Source: Bryobacterales bacterium
GTDB taxonomy: Bacteria > Acidobacteriota > Terriglobia > Bryobacterales > Bryobacteraceae
DNA length: 55,147 bases
Direction of reading: 5' to 3'
Assembly: GCA_027452065.1 (NCBI GenBank)
Contig: DAIDHC010000071.1
Coordinates: 1 to 55,147, forward strand
A program made the position numbers and the translations under genes. Positions 33,752 through 41,242 of the stretch are shown here, in pieces; position 1 is the first letter of the stretch; each line of letters opens with the position of its first letter. Below the pieces are notes generated by a model that worked only from the letters and a program-made list of their open reading frames with translations, was not told the DNA's origin and did no database searches.

Positions 33752-35194
33752 TTACTGCGGGGACGCGGCATCCTCGGCCGCGGCGTGTCCTTCCGGGTGA
33801 AGTGTCTGAAGAAACGCAACCAGCGCGGCGGTTTCGGCCGGACTCAGATTCTTGCCGTAGGCGGGCATGTTGCCGCCGCCCTGCAGGACCTGGCGAATGA
33901 GCTCACCCGTCGTCAGGCGGGTGGCCACCGAGTCGAGCGCGGGCCCGCGCATCCCGCCCAATCCTCCCAAAGCGTGACAACTCCGGCACTGCTTTCCCTG
34001 GAGAACGAGCGCCCCGCGCCGTTCGAGCGGCGAGCGTCCCTTCAAATCGGCCTCCGGAACCGGCGCTCCGCTCCAGGCATACATTTCAGGCGACCACGGC
34101 GCCACACCCGCCATGCGGGTAAGCGAGCCCAGAGCCACCGCCAACACGAGCACCATCAGGACAGCCACAGGCCGGCGCCGCCAGCTTCGTTCTCCCTCGC
34201 CCGCCACAAGCGGCAGCGCCAGCAGCAGCAGAATGGCGATGGGAGGCGCGATGAGCAGCACGGGTGTTTCCAGTTGCGGGGGCAGGAGCGACAGCAGAGC
34301 GTAGAGCCAGAGGAAAAAATAATCCGGGCGCGGCGTTGTCTGGATGATCGTCGGGTCGGGCTGGCCCGAGGGACCGAACGGGCCAAAAACAGCGGCACAG
34401 AGGGCCACGGCCGCCAGCACGCAGGCCGCGAAGACCAGGTCCTTCCACATGGCGTCGGGGAAGAACGGCGGGCCCTCGTGTGTGAGTTCCTCGTACTCCC
34501 GCAGGTAAGTCTCGCGCCGGACAATGCGTCCCGGCATCGGCCATTCACTGATGCCCAGCCTGAGGACCATCAACAAATGCAGCCCGACCAGGCCAACGAG
34601 CAACGCCGGAATCACGAACACGTGGAGCGCGAAGAAGCGGGACAATGTGTCGCCGGCGATGATCGGGCCGCCGAGCAGCAGGTGCACCAGCGCGCCTCCG
34701 ACAACCGGCAGGCGCCCGGTGATCGAAGCGCCGATACCCAAGCCCCAATAGGCGTCCTGATCGAAGCGCAGCACCTGCCCGGTGAAGGCCATGCCGAGCG
34801 TCATGAGGAGCAGGAACACGCCCGCGATCCAGGTCAGCTCCCGGGGATATTTGTAGGCGCCGAACAGAAAAACCTGGACCATGTGAATGAGCACGATGGC
34901 CAGCATGAAGTTGGAGCCCCAGCCGTGCAGCGCCCGCAGAAACCAGCCCAGCGTGATGTCGTGATTCAAGGCCTGGAGGCTGTTCCATGCGTCCGCCGCC
35001 GAGGGCACGTAAACCAGAGCCAGCAGCACACCGGTAACCAACTGCAGCGCGAAAACCGTCAGCGCCGCGCTGCCGAAGACGTACCACCAGCTTGCGCTCG
35101 AAGCCGGAATCGGGTGGAGAGCGGCCTGGCGGACGTCGCCTCCGATCTTCAGCCGAAACTCGATCCAGGCGGCCAGCGCCCTCAGCCTTCGCAC
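33752..35194 (-). CDS. qcrB: Cytochrome b (b6/subunit IV type) fused to a C-terminal cytochrome c domain
   Basis: A 480-residue protein starting at GTG 35194, 6 bases after GGAGG and 13 bases inside the Rieske gene. Helix B carries heme ligands His in ALHGWGSN and LIHMVQ (13 residues between); helix D has ALHVFVIP and GLHLL (14 between, as in b6-type). The quinol-oxidation region reads PDYFFLWLY where PEWY is usual. Near TGQVLRFDQDAYWG the common LPWDQ is LRFDQ. The last ~100 residues are a cytochrome c domain with CRSCH (C403-H407) and a candidate Met ligand in NMPAYG. The frame extends to 35824 but upstream sequence is Rieske shadow. It is the membrane core of a bc-type complex. Confidence 0.88.
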   Translation of the reverse strand: MRRLRALAAWIEFRLKIGGDVRQAALHPIPASSASWWYVFGSAALTVFALQLVTGVLLALVYVPSAADAWNSLQALNHDITLGWFLRALHGWGSNFMLAIVLIHMVQVFLFGAYKYPRELTWIAGVFLLLMTLGMAFTGQVLRFDQDAYWGLGIGASITGRLPVVGGALVHLLLGGPIIAGDTLSRFFALHVFVIPALLVGLVGLHLLMVLRLGISEWPMPGRIVRRETYLREYEELTHEGPPFFPDAMWKDLVFAACVLAAVALCAAVFGPFGPSGQPDPTIIQTTPRPDYFFLWLYALLSLLPPQLETPVLLIAPPIAILLLLALPLVAGEGERSWRRRPVAVLMVLVLAVALGSLTRMAGVAPWSPEMYAWSGAPVPEADLKGRSPLERRGALVLQGKQCRSCHALGGLGGMRGPALDSVATRLTTGELIRQVLQGGGNMPAYGKNLSPAETAALVAFLQTLHPEGHAAAEDAASPQ

Positions 35195-35724
35195 GGCTTC
35201 CTCCGGCGGAGCGAGGCGCTGGTGGAAAGCGTCGGCAACTGACCGGCGAGAATCACCAGGCGGCCATTGTCGACCTTGTAGTCGTATTGGAAAAGCCCGC
35301 GCTCGGGCGGGCCCGAGGCGCGGGAGCCATCGGCATAATAGACTCCGCCGTGGCACGGGCACAGGAAGAGCCCGGAGGCGGCGAACCAGCGGACGGGGCA
35401 GCCGAGATGCGCGCAGTTGACGGCGAACACCTGGAACGTCTCGCGCTCGATGTGACGCACCCAGCAGGGAATCTCGGCGGTCTGTCCATCCCAAGGACGC
35501 ACGAAGGGATTGCGGAACGCCGCCAGCCGCGTCTCGCCCTCGGGGAACTGGCTCGACGGTCCCAAATCCACCCACTGGCGGCCGCCGGCGCCGGAGCGTC
35601 TTCGCAGAGGTGACAGGAGATAGGCGACCAGCGGCACGCTGAGCAGAGCGCCGAAGACGCCGTTGAGCCAGAGGCCCATCCGCGCCAGCGCCGCGCGGCG
35701 CGAGGGCTGCGATTGTTCGCTCAT
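35182..35724 (-). CDS. qcrA: Rieske iron-sulfur protein of the bc complex
   Basis: A 180-residue protein. An N-terminal anchor (GLWLNGVFGALLSVPLVAYL, ~17-37) follows a short basic Ser/Arg-rich start. The Rieske cluster ligands are CAHLGC and CPCHGG, complete with the two His and the disulfide cysteines. It transfers electrons from quinol in cytochrome b to the cytochromes c. The start overlaps the stop of the diheme cytochrome c gene (ATGA), and its 3' end overlaps the cytochrome b start by 13 bases. Confidence 0.95.
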   Translation of the reverse strand: MSEQSQPSRRAALARMGLWLNGVFGALLSVPLVAYLLSPLRRRSGAGGRQWVDLGPSSQFPEGETRLAAFRNPFVRPWDGQTAEIPCWVRHIERETFQVFAVNCAHLGCPVRWFAASGLFLCPCHGGVYYADGSRASGPPERGLFQYDYKVDNGRLVILAGQLPTLSTSASLRRRKPCEG

Positions 35725-36479
35725 GGGGAAACTCCCATGGCCGGATTCGACGCGCCGGCCTCGGAGGCGGCCGGGCGCCGGGTCCGGTGAGCCGCCAGCC
35801 AGGCGACGACGTCGGAAACCTCATCGCCGGTCATCGGCCGGCCGGGGACGTCGCCGCGCCAGTCCGGCGCCGCCGGTTTTCCGTCCGCGACAATGCTGGG
35901 GACACCAACGACAACAGTGGTCCGGAGTCCTTGGTCGCTGGCCAGCGCCAGGTAAGACGAATCGACGATGGAATGCGCCTTGCCACCGCTGCCGTCCGGG
36001 CCGTGGCAGGAGGCGCAAAAGACCCGATAGGCAGCATCGCCGCGCGAGGCGTCGCCGGCCGCATCGGACCGGTACGGGGGCGGCGCCTCGCCTGCGAGTG
36101 CTCCAGGCCTGGCCCACCGCTGCCGCATTCCGGCTACAAGGGCATCGATCTGCCTGCCGGTAAGCATTCCGCCGGCGCTGTCGGCAAACGGCGGCATCGG
36201 CGTTCCCGGCACGCCGTTCGCCGTGGCGCGGCGGATCGCTTCGTCGGGAGCATAAGCAAGATACACCGGATCGTTCAACGCCACGGCGGCGCCCCCCTTC
36301 CCGCCAGCGCCGTGGCAGCCGGCACAATTGTGGGAATAGAGAACATCGAAGTCGAGTACGTCGCCGGGGCGCGAAACCTCTGAGCCCGGCCCCGGACGGC
36401 CGGGCATATGGTCGCAGGCAGCGGCCGACAACGTCGCGGCCGCCAACGCCAGCCGGAAGCCGGTTCGTCCCGGCTTCAT
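35721..36479 (-). CDS. Diheme cytochrome c lipoprotein
   Basis: A 252-residue protein with a signal peptide ending in a lipobox (SAAACDHMPG), so it is probably membrane-tethered in the periplasm. Two heme-binding motifs, CAGCH and CASCH, lie in two similar cytochrome c domains, each with a downstream Met-Pro or Pro-Met context (TPMPPF; GRPMTGDEV). It probably carries electrons from the bc complex towards the oxidase. ATG 36479 overlaps the stop of the membrane protein gene upstream. The open frame further upstream is shadow of that gene. Confidence 0.88.
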   Translation of the reverse strand: MKPGRTGFRLALAAATLSAAACDHMPGRPGPGSEVSRPGDVLDFDVLYSHNCAGCHGAGGKGGAAVALNDPVYLAYAPDEAIRRATANGVPGTPMPPFADSAGGMLTGRQIDALVAGMRQRWARPGALAGEAPPPYRSDAAGDASRGDAAYRVFCASCHGPDGSGGKAHSIVDSSYLALASDQGLRTTVVVGVPSIVADGKPAAPDWRGDVPGRPMTGDEVSDVVAWLAAHRTRRPAASEAGASNPAMGVSP

Positions 36480-37327
36480 TGCGGTTCGCTCCGTTCCTCT
36501 TCTTTTCCCTCGAGAATTCCCGGCACTTCGAGACCGGCCAAAACCGCGAATGGCATGAACTGCCGCGTCCGCACACGCTGCTGCCGGACCACCACCAGAC
36601 CCGCCACCACGCCATAGCCGATTTGCGAGGCGACGAACCACCGCCAGTCGATGCGCTGGTTCAGCAAAGGATTGATGAAGCCGAGGGTAGCGTACAGCAA
36701 CCCGGACCAGAGCACTGGTCCGATGAGGCCCCCGAGCAGAATCGGACGGCGCGGAAACATCGGAAGCATGACGCCGTAAAGAAGCCCAACGAGCACCGAA
36801 GTCACCAGATGCAGCAGCGCCGCCACCAGCAGCAGCACGGCATGAAACGAGGTCAGGTAGGTTTCCGGCAGGTGGAGGGCGTCGGCGAAGACGATGGAGG
36901 AAAGCAGGTTGATCGGATACCAAACGCTTCCGCGAGACAGCAGGCCGTAGAGCATGGCCAGCGCCGCCATGGCGACGCTGCCGGCGAGTCCTCCTTTTAG
37001 GCCCGCCGCCACCGGGTAAATCTCGATCGGTATTCGGGCGCGGTGAATTTCGCGCGCGATCTCGATCCGCTCCACCTCGGTGCGCGAGGTAACGGCGGGC
37101 GCCGGAACCGGCGGCGCGGGCACCATCTCGTGCCGCTCGTGAGGCAGCACCTGGCGGAACCATCCCACGCAGCCGGCGAGGCAAAAAACCGCTCCCAGCA
37201 GACTCACCGCGGCCGTGGTTAGCAGTCCGGCGAACACCAGAGTCAGACCGAATGCCAGCACCACCGGCCAAGCCGTTGGCGCCGGCAAGCGAACGCCATC
37301 CGTCAAACGCGTCTCGTTCGGATCCAT
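36476..37327 (-). CDS. Polytopic membrane protein of the respiratory cluster, function unknown
   Basis: A 283-residue protein with two hydrophobic segments at ~20-55, a soluble stretch (~60-100), then four or five helices (GGLAGSVAMAALAMLYGLL; FHAVLLLVAALLHLVTSVLVGLLYG; GGLIGPVLWSGLLYATLGFI; GYGVVAGLVVV). No heme or copper motif is seen. Embedded between coxC and the diheme cytochrome, it is probably a structural or assembly subunit of the respiratory complexes. Its stop overlaps the cytochrome c start. Confidence 0.6.
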   Translation of the reverse strand: MDPNETRLTDGVRLPAPTAWPVVLAFGLTLVFAGLLTTAAVSLLGAVFCLAGCVGWFRQVLPHERHEMVPAPPVPAPAVTSRTEVERIEIAREIHRARIPIEIYPVAAGLKGGLAGSVAMAALAMLYGLLSRGSVWYPINLLSSIVFADALHLPETYLTSFHAVLLLVAALLHLVTSVLVGLLYGVMLPMFPRRPILLGGLIGPVLWSGLLYATLGFINPLLNQRIDWRWFVASQIGYGVVAGLVVVRQQRVRTRQFMPFAVLAGLEVPGILEGKEEERSEPQ

Positions 37328-37380
37328 TCCGATTGCGCCTCCCGTTCAGCGCTCCGCCCGGCGAGGGGCGGCGCCGCCGG

Positions 37381-37968
37381 TCACCGTCCTATGACATAAA
37401 CTACCGTAAAAACCACAACCCAAACCGCGTCGACAAAATGCCAGTAAAGCGAAAGGACATCGACGGGCCCGGAATGTTCGGGCCGGACCTTACCGGCCAG
37501 CGCCAGCACCATCACAACCGCCAGGCCGATCAACCCGCCGGTCACATGGGACGCGTGCAGGCCGACGAGCGAATAATACGTTGTGCCGAACAGATTCGTC
37601 GAAATCGTCAGGCCTTTTTCGACAATGAGCCGCCGCCATTCCAGGCCCGTCGCTGCAAGGAAAATCGCGCCCAGCAGCAGCGTCAGGCCCCAGGCGGCGC
37701 GAAACGCCCCGGATTTGCCCTTACGCAGAAACTCAACCGCCAGATGGATAGTCAGGCTGCTCGACAGCAGGCAGACGGAGCTGAATATCGGAAGCTCGAG
37801 CACTTCGCGCGGCGTCGGCCCGCTGACGCTCTTGCCCAGGTAGAAAAGGTAGGCGACGACGAAAATGGTGAAGATGGACGCTTCGGCGGCGATGAAGCAG
37901 AACATGCCGACGCGTCCGCGCGAAGGCAGCGTCCAGGGGCTTGAGGGCAGCGTCTGCGGAATGGTCAT
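37381..37968 (-). CDS. coxC: Cytochrome c oxidase subunit III
   Basis: A 195-residue protein with five predicted helices, the short form of subunit III. Family motifs include FCFIAAEASIFTIFVVAYLFY, FGTTYYSLVGLHASHVTGGL with the conserved His residues, and the C-terminal LYWHFVDAVWVVVFTVVYV. It supports proton uptake and stability of the caa3 oxidase. The start overlaps the coxA stop (ATGA). Confidence 0.93.
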   Translation of the reverse strand: MTIPQTLPSSPWTLPSRGRVGMFCFIAAEASIFTIFVVAYLFYLGKSVSGPTPREVLELPIFSSVCLLSSSLTIHLAVEFLRKGKSGAFRAAWGLTLLLGAIFLAATGLEWRRLIVEKGLTISTNLFGTTYYSLVGLHASHVTGGLIGLAVVMVLALAGKVRPEHSGPVDVLSLYWHFVDAVWVVVFTVVYVIGR

Positions 37969-39650
37969 TCGTATTTCCAGTCCGGGTCTTCCGGATGCTT
38001 CAAATCCCACAGCGGGCGGCGGCTGCGGACCTCGGGAAGCACGGCAAAATTGCAGGCCGCGGGCGGGGAGCTTGTCGCCCACTCGAGCGTCCAGGCGTCC
38101 CAGGGATCGTCGCCCGCCACGCGCCCGCGGAAGTAGGAGTGGACCAGGTTGAAGACGAAAATCAGGATGCCGGCAATCTGAAAGGCGACCCCGATGGTGG
38201 CGATCATGTTCCAGATCGCCCAGCCGCGCCCGGGCTCGTAGGTGTAGATCCGCCGGGGCATGCCGAGTAGTCCGGGAATGTGCATGAAGTCGAAAGTCAG
38301 GTGGAAGCCGATCAGGAACACCCAGAAATGCCACTTGCCGAGCGTGTCGTTGAGCATCCGGCCGGTCATCTTCGGATACCAGTAGTAAAAGGCGGCGAAG
38401 AGCGCGAACAAGATTCCGCCGACGATGACGTAATGGAAATGGGCGACGACGAAGTACGAGTTGCCCAGTTGCCAATCGAACGGCGCCGAGCCGAGCATGA
38501 TACCGGTGAGGCCGGCGATGAGGAACTGAAACAGAAAGCCGAGGCAGAACATCATCGGCGGCGCGTAGCGAATCTTGCCGCCCCACATCGTCCCCAGCCA
38601 GTTGAAGATCTTGATTCCGGTGGGGACGCCCACGGCGAGCGTGGTGAGAACGAAAAACGCGTTCTCATACGAGGTCATGCCGATGGTGTACATGTGGTGC
38701 GCCCAGACGCTCATGCTGACTCCCCCGATGGCCACTGTCGCCGCCACCATCACCGGATAGCCGAAGATGGGCTTGCGGGAGAACACAGGTACGATTTCGG
38801 ACACGAAGGCGAAGCAGGGAATGATGAGGACGTAGACTTCGGGGTGGCCGAAGATCCAGAAAAAATGCATCCAGATGGCGGCCGAGCCGCCGGCGTGAGT
38901 GTCGAAGAAGTGCCCGTCCAGATAACGGTCGACCATGAGCATGATCTGGGCGGCGGTGAGCGGCGTGATGGTGAACAGCAGCATGCCGGACATCACCAGG
39001 TTCAGCCAGGCCAGCAGAGGCATCTTTCCCAGGGTCATTCCCCGGCAGCGCATGCTCAGGATGGTGGCGACAAGATTCACCGCCGTGCCGATGGTTCCGA
39101 AGCCGGAAGCCAACAGCGAGACGGTCCAGTAATCGGTGCTGTGGCCGCGCGAAAAGGCTTTCGAAGTGAGCGGGGCATAGGCCCACCAGCCGACATCGGG
39201 CGCGCTGCCGGCTCCGTAAAGGCCGTCGCCGCCCAGGAAGCTGAAGTAGAGCAGCAGCCCTCCGAAGGCGGTCATCCAGAAGCTGAACGCGTTCAGCCGG
39301 GGAAACGCCATGTCGCGCGCGCCGATCATGAGCGGGACCAGATAATTGGCGAAGCCGAACAGCACCGGCATGGCGACAAAGAAAATCATCGTCGTGCCGT
39401 GCATAGTGAACATGCGGTTGAAAACTTCCGGCGAAACGAAATGGGCGTGGGGAACCGCCAACTGGATCCGGATAATCGTCGCCTCGATGCCGCCGACCAC
39501 CAGAAAGAACAGAGCGTAGCCGATATACATCAAGCCGAGCTTCTTGTGGTCGACCGTGATCAGCCACTCGTGAAGCGTCTCAAGCCACACCCTCCGCGCC
39601 GCGCCCGGCAAGTTCCCGGCGCCGGCGATCGGCATCGATTCCGACGACAC
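37965..39650 (-). CDS. coxA: Cytochrome c oxidase subunit I (caa3/A1 type)
   Basis: A 561-residue catalytic subunit with 12 helices. The low-spin heme His is in FTMHGTTMIFF. WIFGHPEVYVLIIP supplies a CuB His, the D-channel Glu and the crosslinked Tyr, which places it in the A1 group. The other CuB ligands are in WAHHMYT, and the heme a/a3 ligands in HFHYVIVGG. It reduces oxygen to water and pumps protons. It lies between coxB (35 bases upstream) and coxC (4-base overlap). Confidence 0.96.
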   Translation of the reverse strand: MSSESMPIAGAGNLPGAARRVWLETLHEWLITVDHKKLGLMYIGYALFFLVVGGIEATIIRIQLAVPHAHFVSPEVFNRMFTMHGTTMIFFVAMPVLFGFANYLVPLMIGARDMAFPRLNAFSFWMTAFGGLLLYFSFLGGDGLYGAGSAPDVGWWAYAPLTSKAFSRGHSTDYWTVSLLASGFGTIGTAVNLVATILSMRCRGMTLGKMPLLAWLNLVMSGMLLFTITPLTAAQIMLMVDRYLDGHFFDTHAGGSAAIWMHFFWIFGHPEVYVLIIPCFAFVSEIVPVFSRKPIFGYPVMVAATVAIGGVSMSVWAHHMYTIGMTSYENAFFVLTTLAVGVPTGIKIFNWLGTMWGGKIRYAPPMMFCLGFLFQFLIAGLTGIMLGSAPFDWQLGNSYFVVAHFHYVIVGGILFALFAAFYYWYPKMTGRMLNDTLGKWHFWVFLIGFHLTFDFMHIPGLLGMPRRIYTYEPGRGWAIWNMIATIGVAFQIAGILIFVFNLVHSYFRGRVAGDDPWDAWTLEWATSSPPAACNFAVLPEVRSRRPLWDLKHPEDPDWKYE

Positions 39651-39684
39651 GGCTCAGTTCCCTCCCCTTCTGTCCCGCTCGCCT

Positions 39685-40728
39685 TCAGTGCAGCGTCAGC
39701 AGGTAAGCGGTTACCTCATCCAGTTCCTTCGCGCTCAGATTCATGGCCGGCATTAACGAGCCCGGCTTGATGGAATCCGGCTTCTCGATCCACTGCCGGA
39801 GATCGGCCGGCGTATTTTCTGCCGCGCCGGAGGCCAGAGTAGCGCGGCTCATCAAATGTGTCAGGTCGGGCCCCACTCGTCCGAAGGCGCGTGTGCCGGC
39901 AACCCGGTGGCAAGCAACGCACGCCGTGGTTTCGAACAGCCGCCGCCCCGCGGCCGCCGATTCGCCGGCGGGCGGGGCCGCCGCGGCCGGCCGCTTCTGA
40001 GCCGCCACCCACTCGTCGAATTTCTCCGGAGTATCGACGTAGACGCGCAACAGCATCTTGGCGTGCTGCACGCCGCAGTACTGCGCGCACTGGCCAAGAA
40101 ACATGCCTTCGATCCGCGGATCGATCCACATTTCGTTCGGGTGATTCGGAATCAGATCCGTTTTTCCCGCCAGGCGCGGCACCCAGAAGCTGTGGTCGGT
40201 GTCCGCGGAGAGAAGCTTGAGCAGCGTCGGGCGCGGGTTCTGCGTCCCGCTCAAGGGCACGTGCAGCTCATTCGCAGTAATGATTCCCAGCTTCGGATAC
40301 CGGAACTCCCACCAGAACTGATGGCCAATCACGGTCACCTGAACGGTTCCCGCCGGCATGTCCGCATCCTGAACCTGGTGAATGACGCGCGCCGACGCGA
40401 TGAAGAGAACGAGAACGATGATCACCGGTATCACCGTCCAGGCCAACTCGAGCTGATCGCTGCCGTAAACCTGCGCCGGCTCTCGCGCGTCGTCGCCCTC
40501 CCGGCGCCTATACTTGACCGCCGCGTAGACCAGCAGGCCGAAGACAGCGAGAAAAATGATGCCGGTGATGACCAGGACAAACACCGACACGCCGTAAATC
40601 ATTTCGGCGGGCGTCGAAGCGGGGGCGAAGATATTGCCGGGCCGCGGCGAAGTCCCCTGACCGAGGCAGAGCGGCGCGCTCAAAACCGCAAACGCCTTGG
40701 CGCCCCCGCGCCCCCAACTACGGCCCAT
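39685..40728 (-). CDS. coxB: Cytochrome c oxidase subunit II with fused cytochrome c domain
   Basis: A 347-residue protein from ATG 40728, giving a signal peptide (KAFAVLSAPLCLGQG), then two transmembrane helices (VSVFVLVITGIIFLAVFGLL; LAWTVIPVIIVLVLFI). The CuA domain has GHQFWWEFRYP and GQCAQYCGVQHAKM with all ligands. The C-terminal domain is a cytochrome c with CVACH and a Met in SLMPAMNLS. This fusion defines caa3 oxidases. The frame runs up to 40839 without a better start. The gene is first in the respiratory cluster. Confidence 0.95.
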   Translation of the reverse strand: MGRSWGRGGAKAFAVLSAPLCLGQGTSPRPGNIFAPASTPAEMIYGVSVFVLVITGIIFLAVFGLLVYAAVKYRRREGDDAREPAQVYGSDQLELAWTVIPVIIVLVLFIASARVIHQVQDADMPAGTVQVTVIGHQFWWEFRYPKLGIITANELHVPLSGTQNPRPTLLKLLSADTDHSFWVPRLAGKTDLIPNHPNEMWIDPRIEGMFLGQCAQYCGVQHAKMLLRVYVDTPEKFDEWVAAQKRPAAAAPPAGESAAAGRRLFETTACVACHRVAGTRAFGRVGPDLTHLMSRATLASGAAENTPADLRQWIEKPDSIKPGSLMPAMNLSAKELDEVTAYLLTLH

Positions 40729-41035
40729 CCACTGCTGGATTCCAACGGCCGGCACGGTTGGCAGTATACATCCGCGCGCCGTGGGCCTACAAGTAGTATT
40801 TTCCGAGCGGGATTTTCCTTTCAGGCAACGGCTTGGCAACTGAGGAAGCCAACCGGCAGCTGCCCTCTCACGGCGCGGGTTTGGGTAGGAGGGATGGGTG
40901 GCGCTCCTGCGAACAAGACCAGCGTCGGCCCAGGAGAGTGAATAGATCGATCAGCATTTCTTATATTAAAAGCCTCTTGCATTTGCCAAACTTTTGGTTT
41001 AGGCTGAACTCATGAGCGGTTTACTGGAAGCAGTC
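40729..41035. other. Divergent intergenic region between coxB and the ilv leader
   Basis: About 300 bases separate the divergent coxB gene and the ilv leader. It holds the candidate ilv promoter near its right end and an AT-rich segment at ~40955-40975 (TCTTATATTAAAAGC). I see no further gene. A coxB promoter must also lie here, but no convincing hexamer pair was found. Confidence 0.5.
40977..41005 (+). promoter_or_regulatory. Candidate promoter of the ilv operon
   Basis: TTGCAT, 17 bases, TAGGCT: both hexamers are near the sigma-70 consensus at ideal spacing. The expected start point is near 41012, which places the leader peptide ATG at 41036 within the transcript. Confidence 0.4.
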
Positions 41036-41140
41036 ATGGCGCCTCCCGCCTTACCGGGCGAGCCCATCTCTTCTGTCCGCACGCATTTTCCGAAGCGAAT
41101 TCCCATTTCAATTCAGGTAGCCGTACCCGGCGCCGCCTGA
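41036..41140 (+). CDS. Leader peptide of the ilv operon
   Basis: A 34-residue frame (42 if started at ATG 41012) with GGAAG five bases before the ATG at 41036. Near its end it reads RIPISIQVAVPGAA: three Ile and two Val codons (ATT CCC ATT TCA ATT CAG GTA GCC GTA) within nine codons, then a stop. Concentration of codons for the operon's own end products just before a terminator hairpin is the hallmark of an attenuator leader. It is too short to be annotated by size cut-offs. Confidence 0.65.
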   Translation: MAPPALPGEPISSVRTHFPKRIPISIQVAVPGAA

Positions 41141-41145
41141 GGGAG

Positions 41146-41204
41146 CTTCGGAGAGGAATTCCGAAGGCCGGCGGCGGGGATTTACCCCTGCCACCGGCCT
41201 TTTT
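41146..41204 (+). promoter_or_regulatory. Transcription attenuator of the ilv operon
   Basis: A first hairpin (CTTCGGA-N7-TCCGAAG, 41146-41166) overlaps the left arm of a strong terminator at 41164-41204. The terminator stem AAGGCCGG/CCGGCCTT continues through GGC/GCC and GGGG/CCCC with one mismatch and one bulge, followed by TTTTT. The segment GCCGCC (41132-41137), just before the leader stop, can pair with GGCGGC (41170-41175) and so block the terminator. A ribosome stalled at the Ile/Val codons would leave that segment free. Pairings were made by eye. Confidence 0.65.
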
Positions 41205-41242
41205 CGTTGTCGAAATACCGTCGAGGAGACCAACTGGCTGTC

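Noticed and set aside
35195-35824. Extension of the cytochrome b frame to an ATG at 35824
   Set aside because: It overlaps the whole Rieske gene in another frame and has no family sequence; a GTG with GGAGG at 35194 explains the start.
36480-37271. N-terminal extension of the diheme cytochrome c frame
   Set aside because: It is shadow of the membrane protein gene; a signal peptide with lipobox begins at 36479.
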